Shown: in pieces, positions 62,435-64,000 of the stretch
How positions within the stretch are numbered: position 1 is the first letter of the stretch
How the letters are laid out: every line of letters starts with the position of its first letter
DNA from: JBEKTW01 sp049515655
GTDB lineage: Bacteria > Bacteroidota > Ignavibacteria > UBA10030 > SZUA-254
Direction: 5' to 3'
Assembly: GCA_049515655.1 (NCBI GenBank)
Contig: JBEKTW010000013.1
Location: 1 to 64,000 of the forward strand
Length of the DNA: 64,000 bases
Made by a program: the position numbers and the translations under genes
Notes under the pieces: generated by a model
Database searches by the model: none
The model's input: only the letters and a program-made list of their open reading frames with translations
Told to the model about the DNA's origin: nothing

Positions 62435-64000
62435 TTATTCATACCGCAAGCTATCGATCGGATTCGAACGCGCCGCCCTGATCGATTGATAGCCGACGGT
62501 CAACAGACCTATGATGAGCGTTAGTACCGCTGTGCCCACAAACATCCACCAACCGATGGATATCCGATAGGCATAATTCATTAGTAGTTCCTTCATAATG
62601 TAATAGGCAACAGGTGCGGCGATGATGTTTGCGATCACGATCCAGCGGATGAATTCCTTCGAGAGCATAGACGCGATAGCGGGGATCGAGGCACCGAGCG
62701 TTTTTCTGATGCCGATTTCCTTTGTGCGTAGGTCGATCATGAAGGATGCCAGTCCGAACAATCCGAGGCATGCAATGGCGATGGCAAACAGGGCGGCGTA
62801 TTGAAACACGGCTGCCATCCGCCTGTCATCCTGGAACGTGTCGGCGAGATTCTGGTCAAAGAATGTATATTCGAACGGATAGAGAGGATTGACCCGTTGC
62901 CAGGCCGTCCGCACTCTGTCCAGAGACTCACTCATATCGCCGGCCTGGAGCCGGACAACTGCAAAATTGACCTGCCGGGGTTGTACGAATACCGCCAGAG
63001 GCTCGATGTTGAACTGGACCGGCTGATAGTGATAGTTCTTCATGACGCCGATGATAGTCCCGGGACTGCCCCACGCAAATCGTTTCCCAACCGCTGAGGT
63101 AACGCCCATGAGTTTCACGACCTCCTCGTTCACCAGCACCGCAGTAGATGTATCGGTGGCAAATGCTTTTGAGAACGACCTCCCTTCGGCTAGTTCGATC
63201 TTCATCGTTTCCACATAGTCGAAATCAACGACGCCATACCCGATCATCGGATTGAAATTCGGGTCCTTCCCGTCCCAGTCTACGCCACCACCGTTAGCGC
63301 TCATGAATGTCGGGGTCTGCAGAGTGCCGGTCACGCCCAAAATTCTTGGATCTTTCAGCAACTCGTCCTTGAGCGCCCCGTAGGTGTTCGGGGTGTCGCC
63401 CTGCAGCGGAAGATAGATCAAAAAGCTACTGTCATAGCCCAATTTCTTGTTCTGCATGTAGTGCAATTGACGGTAGAGGATGAACGTGCCCGCAATGAGA
63501 ATGACGGAGAGGGAGAATTGAAAGACAACGAGGATTTTCCGGAAGAGCGAACCTTTTCCGGCGTATCTCGGCGTACCCCGGAGAACCTGGATAGGATGAA
63601 ATTTCGACAAAAATAGCGCAGGGTATGTTCCCGATATGATTCCGGTAATGAATGCCACGGCGGCCATAACTGGAAGAAACCCCATTGTGAAAGGCGCCAT
63701 GGTGGAGAGCTGTTTCCCCGACAAGGTGTTGAAGACGGGAAGAAGGAGCTCGACGAACATCACCGCGAAGAACAGCGCGATGGCGGTCGTGAGGATCGAT
63801 TCGCCGTAAAACTGCGCGGCGATATTGCCGCGTGTAGCTCCGACCGTTTTCCGGAGGCCGACTTCCTTTGCCCGGTTCGCCGACCGTGCCGTGGCGAGGT
63901 TCATGAAATTGATACAGGCGATCAACAGGATGAACAACGCCATTACGAAAAAGATAATGACGGTCTGGTAGCCTCCCCCGCCCTGGCCGTACCCAAAACG
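62435..64000 (-). CDS. MacB/FtsX-type ABC permease, paralogue D, 5' end outside window
   Basis: The frame is open from 62435 to the window edge (522 codons seen), continuing upstream of the internal ATG at 63943 as 'RFGYGQGGGGYQTVIIFFV'. The visible part has 'MNLATARSANRAKEVGLRKTVGA', the central helices, the second periplasmic domain, 'RTKEIGIRKTLGA' and the end SNPIDSLRYE. The N-terminal helix and most of the first periplasmic domain lie beyond the window. It is closest by eye to paralogue B. Confidence 0.9.
   Translation of the reverse strand, partial: RFGYGQGGGGYQTVIIFFVMALFILLIACINFMNLATARSANRAKEVGLRKTVGATRGNIAAQFYGESILTTAIALFFAVMFVELLLPVFNTLSGKQLSTMAPFTMGFLPVMAAVAFITGIISGTYPALFLSKFHPIQVLRGTPRYAGKGSLFRKILVVFQFSLSVILIAGTFILYRQLHYMQNKKLGYDSSFLIYLPLQGDTPNTYGALKDELLKDPRILGVTGTLQTPTFMSANGGGVDWDGKDPNFNPMIGYGVVDFDYVETMKIELAEGRSFSKAFATDTSTAVLVNEEVVKLMGVTSAVGKRFAWGSPGTIIGVMKNYHYQPVQFNIEPLAVFVQPRQVNFAVVRLQAGDMSESLDRVRTAWQRVNPLYPFEYTFFDQNLADTFQDDRRMAAVFQYAALFAIAIACLGLFGLASFMIDLRTKEIGIRKTLGASIPAIASMLSKEFIRWIVIANIIAAPVAYYIMKELLMNYAYRISIGWWMFVGTAVLTLIIGLLTVGYQSIRAARSNPIDSLRYE

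Overview
The window looks like chromosomal DNA from a member of the Bacteroidota-Chlorobiota group, probably Ignavibacteria-like and perhaps from a metagenome. Three very large secreted proteins end in the 'NYPNPFNPxTxI' form of the type IX secretion (T9SS) sorting domain. Most genes have AAGGAG-type ribosome sites, base composition is about half GC, and the gaps between genes are unusually rich in short repeats. The taxonomic placement is inference; there is no rRNA or other marker gene here.

Layout. 1-3.7 kb: an 84-bp tandem repeat, a TonB-C-terminal protein, a GH130-type glycosidase/phosphorylase and a secreted beta-propeller. 4.1-6.6 kb: a class III cyclase fused to a TPR array, bracketed by two related non-coding repeats. 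7.0-7.2 kb: the orphan 3' end of a tRNA gene and a small hairpin element. 7.3-15.3 kb: mostly minus-strand housekeeping or exported genes (GNAT, chalcone-isomerase-like, M61 peptidase, ICMT-like methyltransferase, pirin, dipeptidyl peptidase IV) separated by extragenic palindromes. 15.9-18.4 kb: a DUF362 Tat protein coupled to a membrane polyferredoxin that looks like a NapH-NapG fusion. 18.5-27.7 kb: two large T9SS proteins with cohesin-like, dockerin-like and beta-helix modules, and a papain-like peptidase.

28.3-31.5 kb: an NtrB/NtrC-type two-component pair split by a four-helix-bundle gene inside inverted purine arrays. 31.8-43.9 kb: six paralogous ABC-2 type permeases, one ATPase and one NEW3-type membrane protein, all on the plus strand. 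Five of the gaps here, and two later ones, hold degenerate short-word repeat arrays in fixed block order and orientation. Four genes start exactly at an array end, with the same leader word and no Shine-Dalgarno site. 44.3-46.2 kb: two small membrane proteins divergent from an ECF sigma/anti-sigma pair.

46.6-51.6 kb: a third giant T9SS protein with a duplicated beta-helix/cohesin layout. 51.7-54.1 kb is a mosaic of broken and mobile pieces: the 3' end of a group II intron, the last 45 codons of a second anti-sigma gene, a mobile mystery protein A/B (HTH + Fic) pair with three operator-like sites exactly 33 bp apart, the last codons of a second NEW3 gene, and another repeat array. Both gene remnants differ from their intact copies almost only at synonymous positions, so a second version of this locus was once under selection and was then broken. 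54.1-64.0 kb: a minus-strand MacB/FtsX-type operon with one ATPase, one small protein and four large permeases, the last running off the window.
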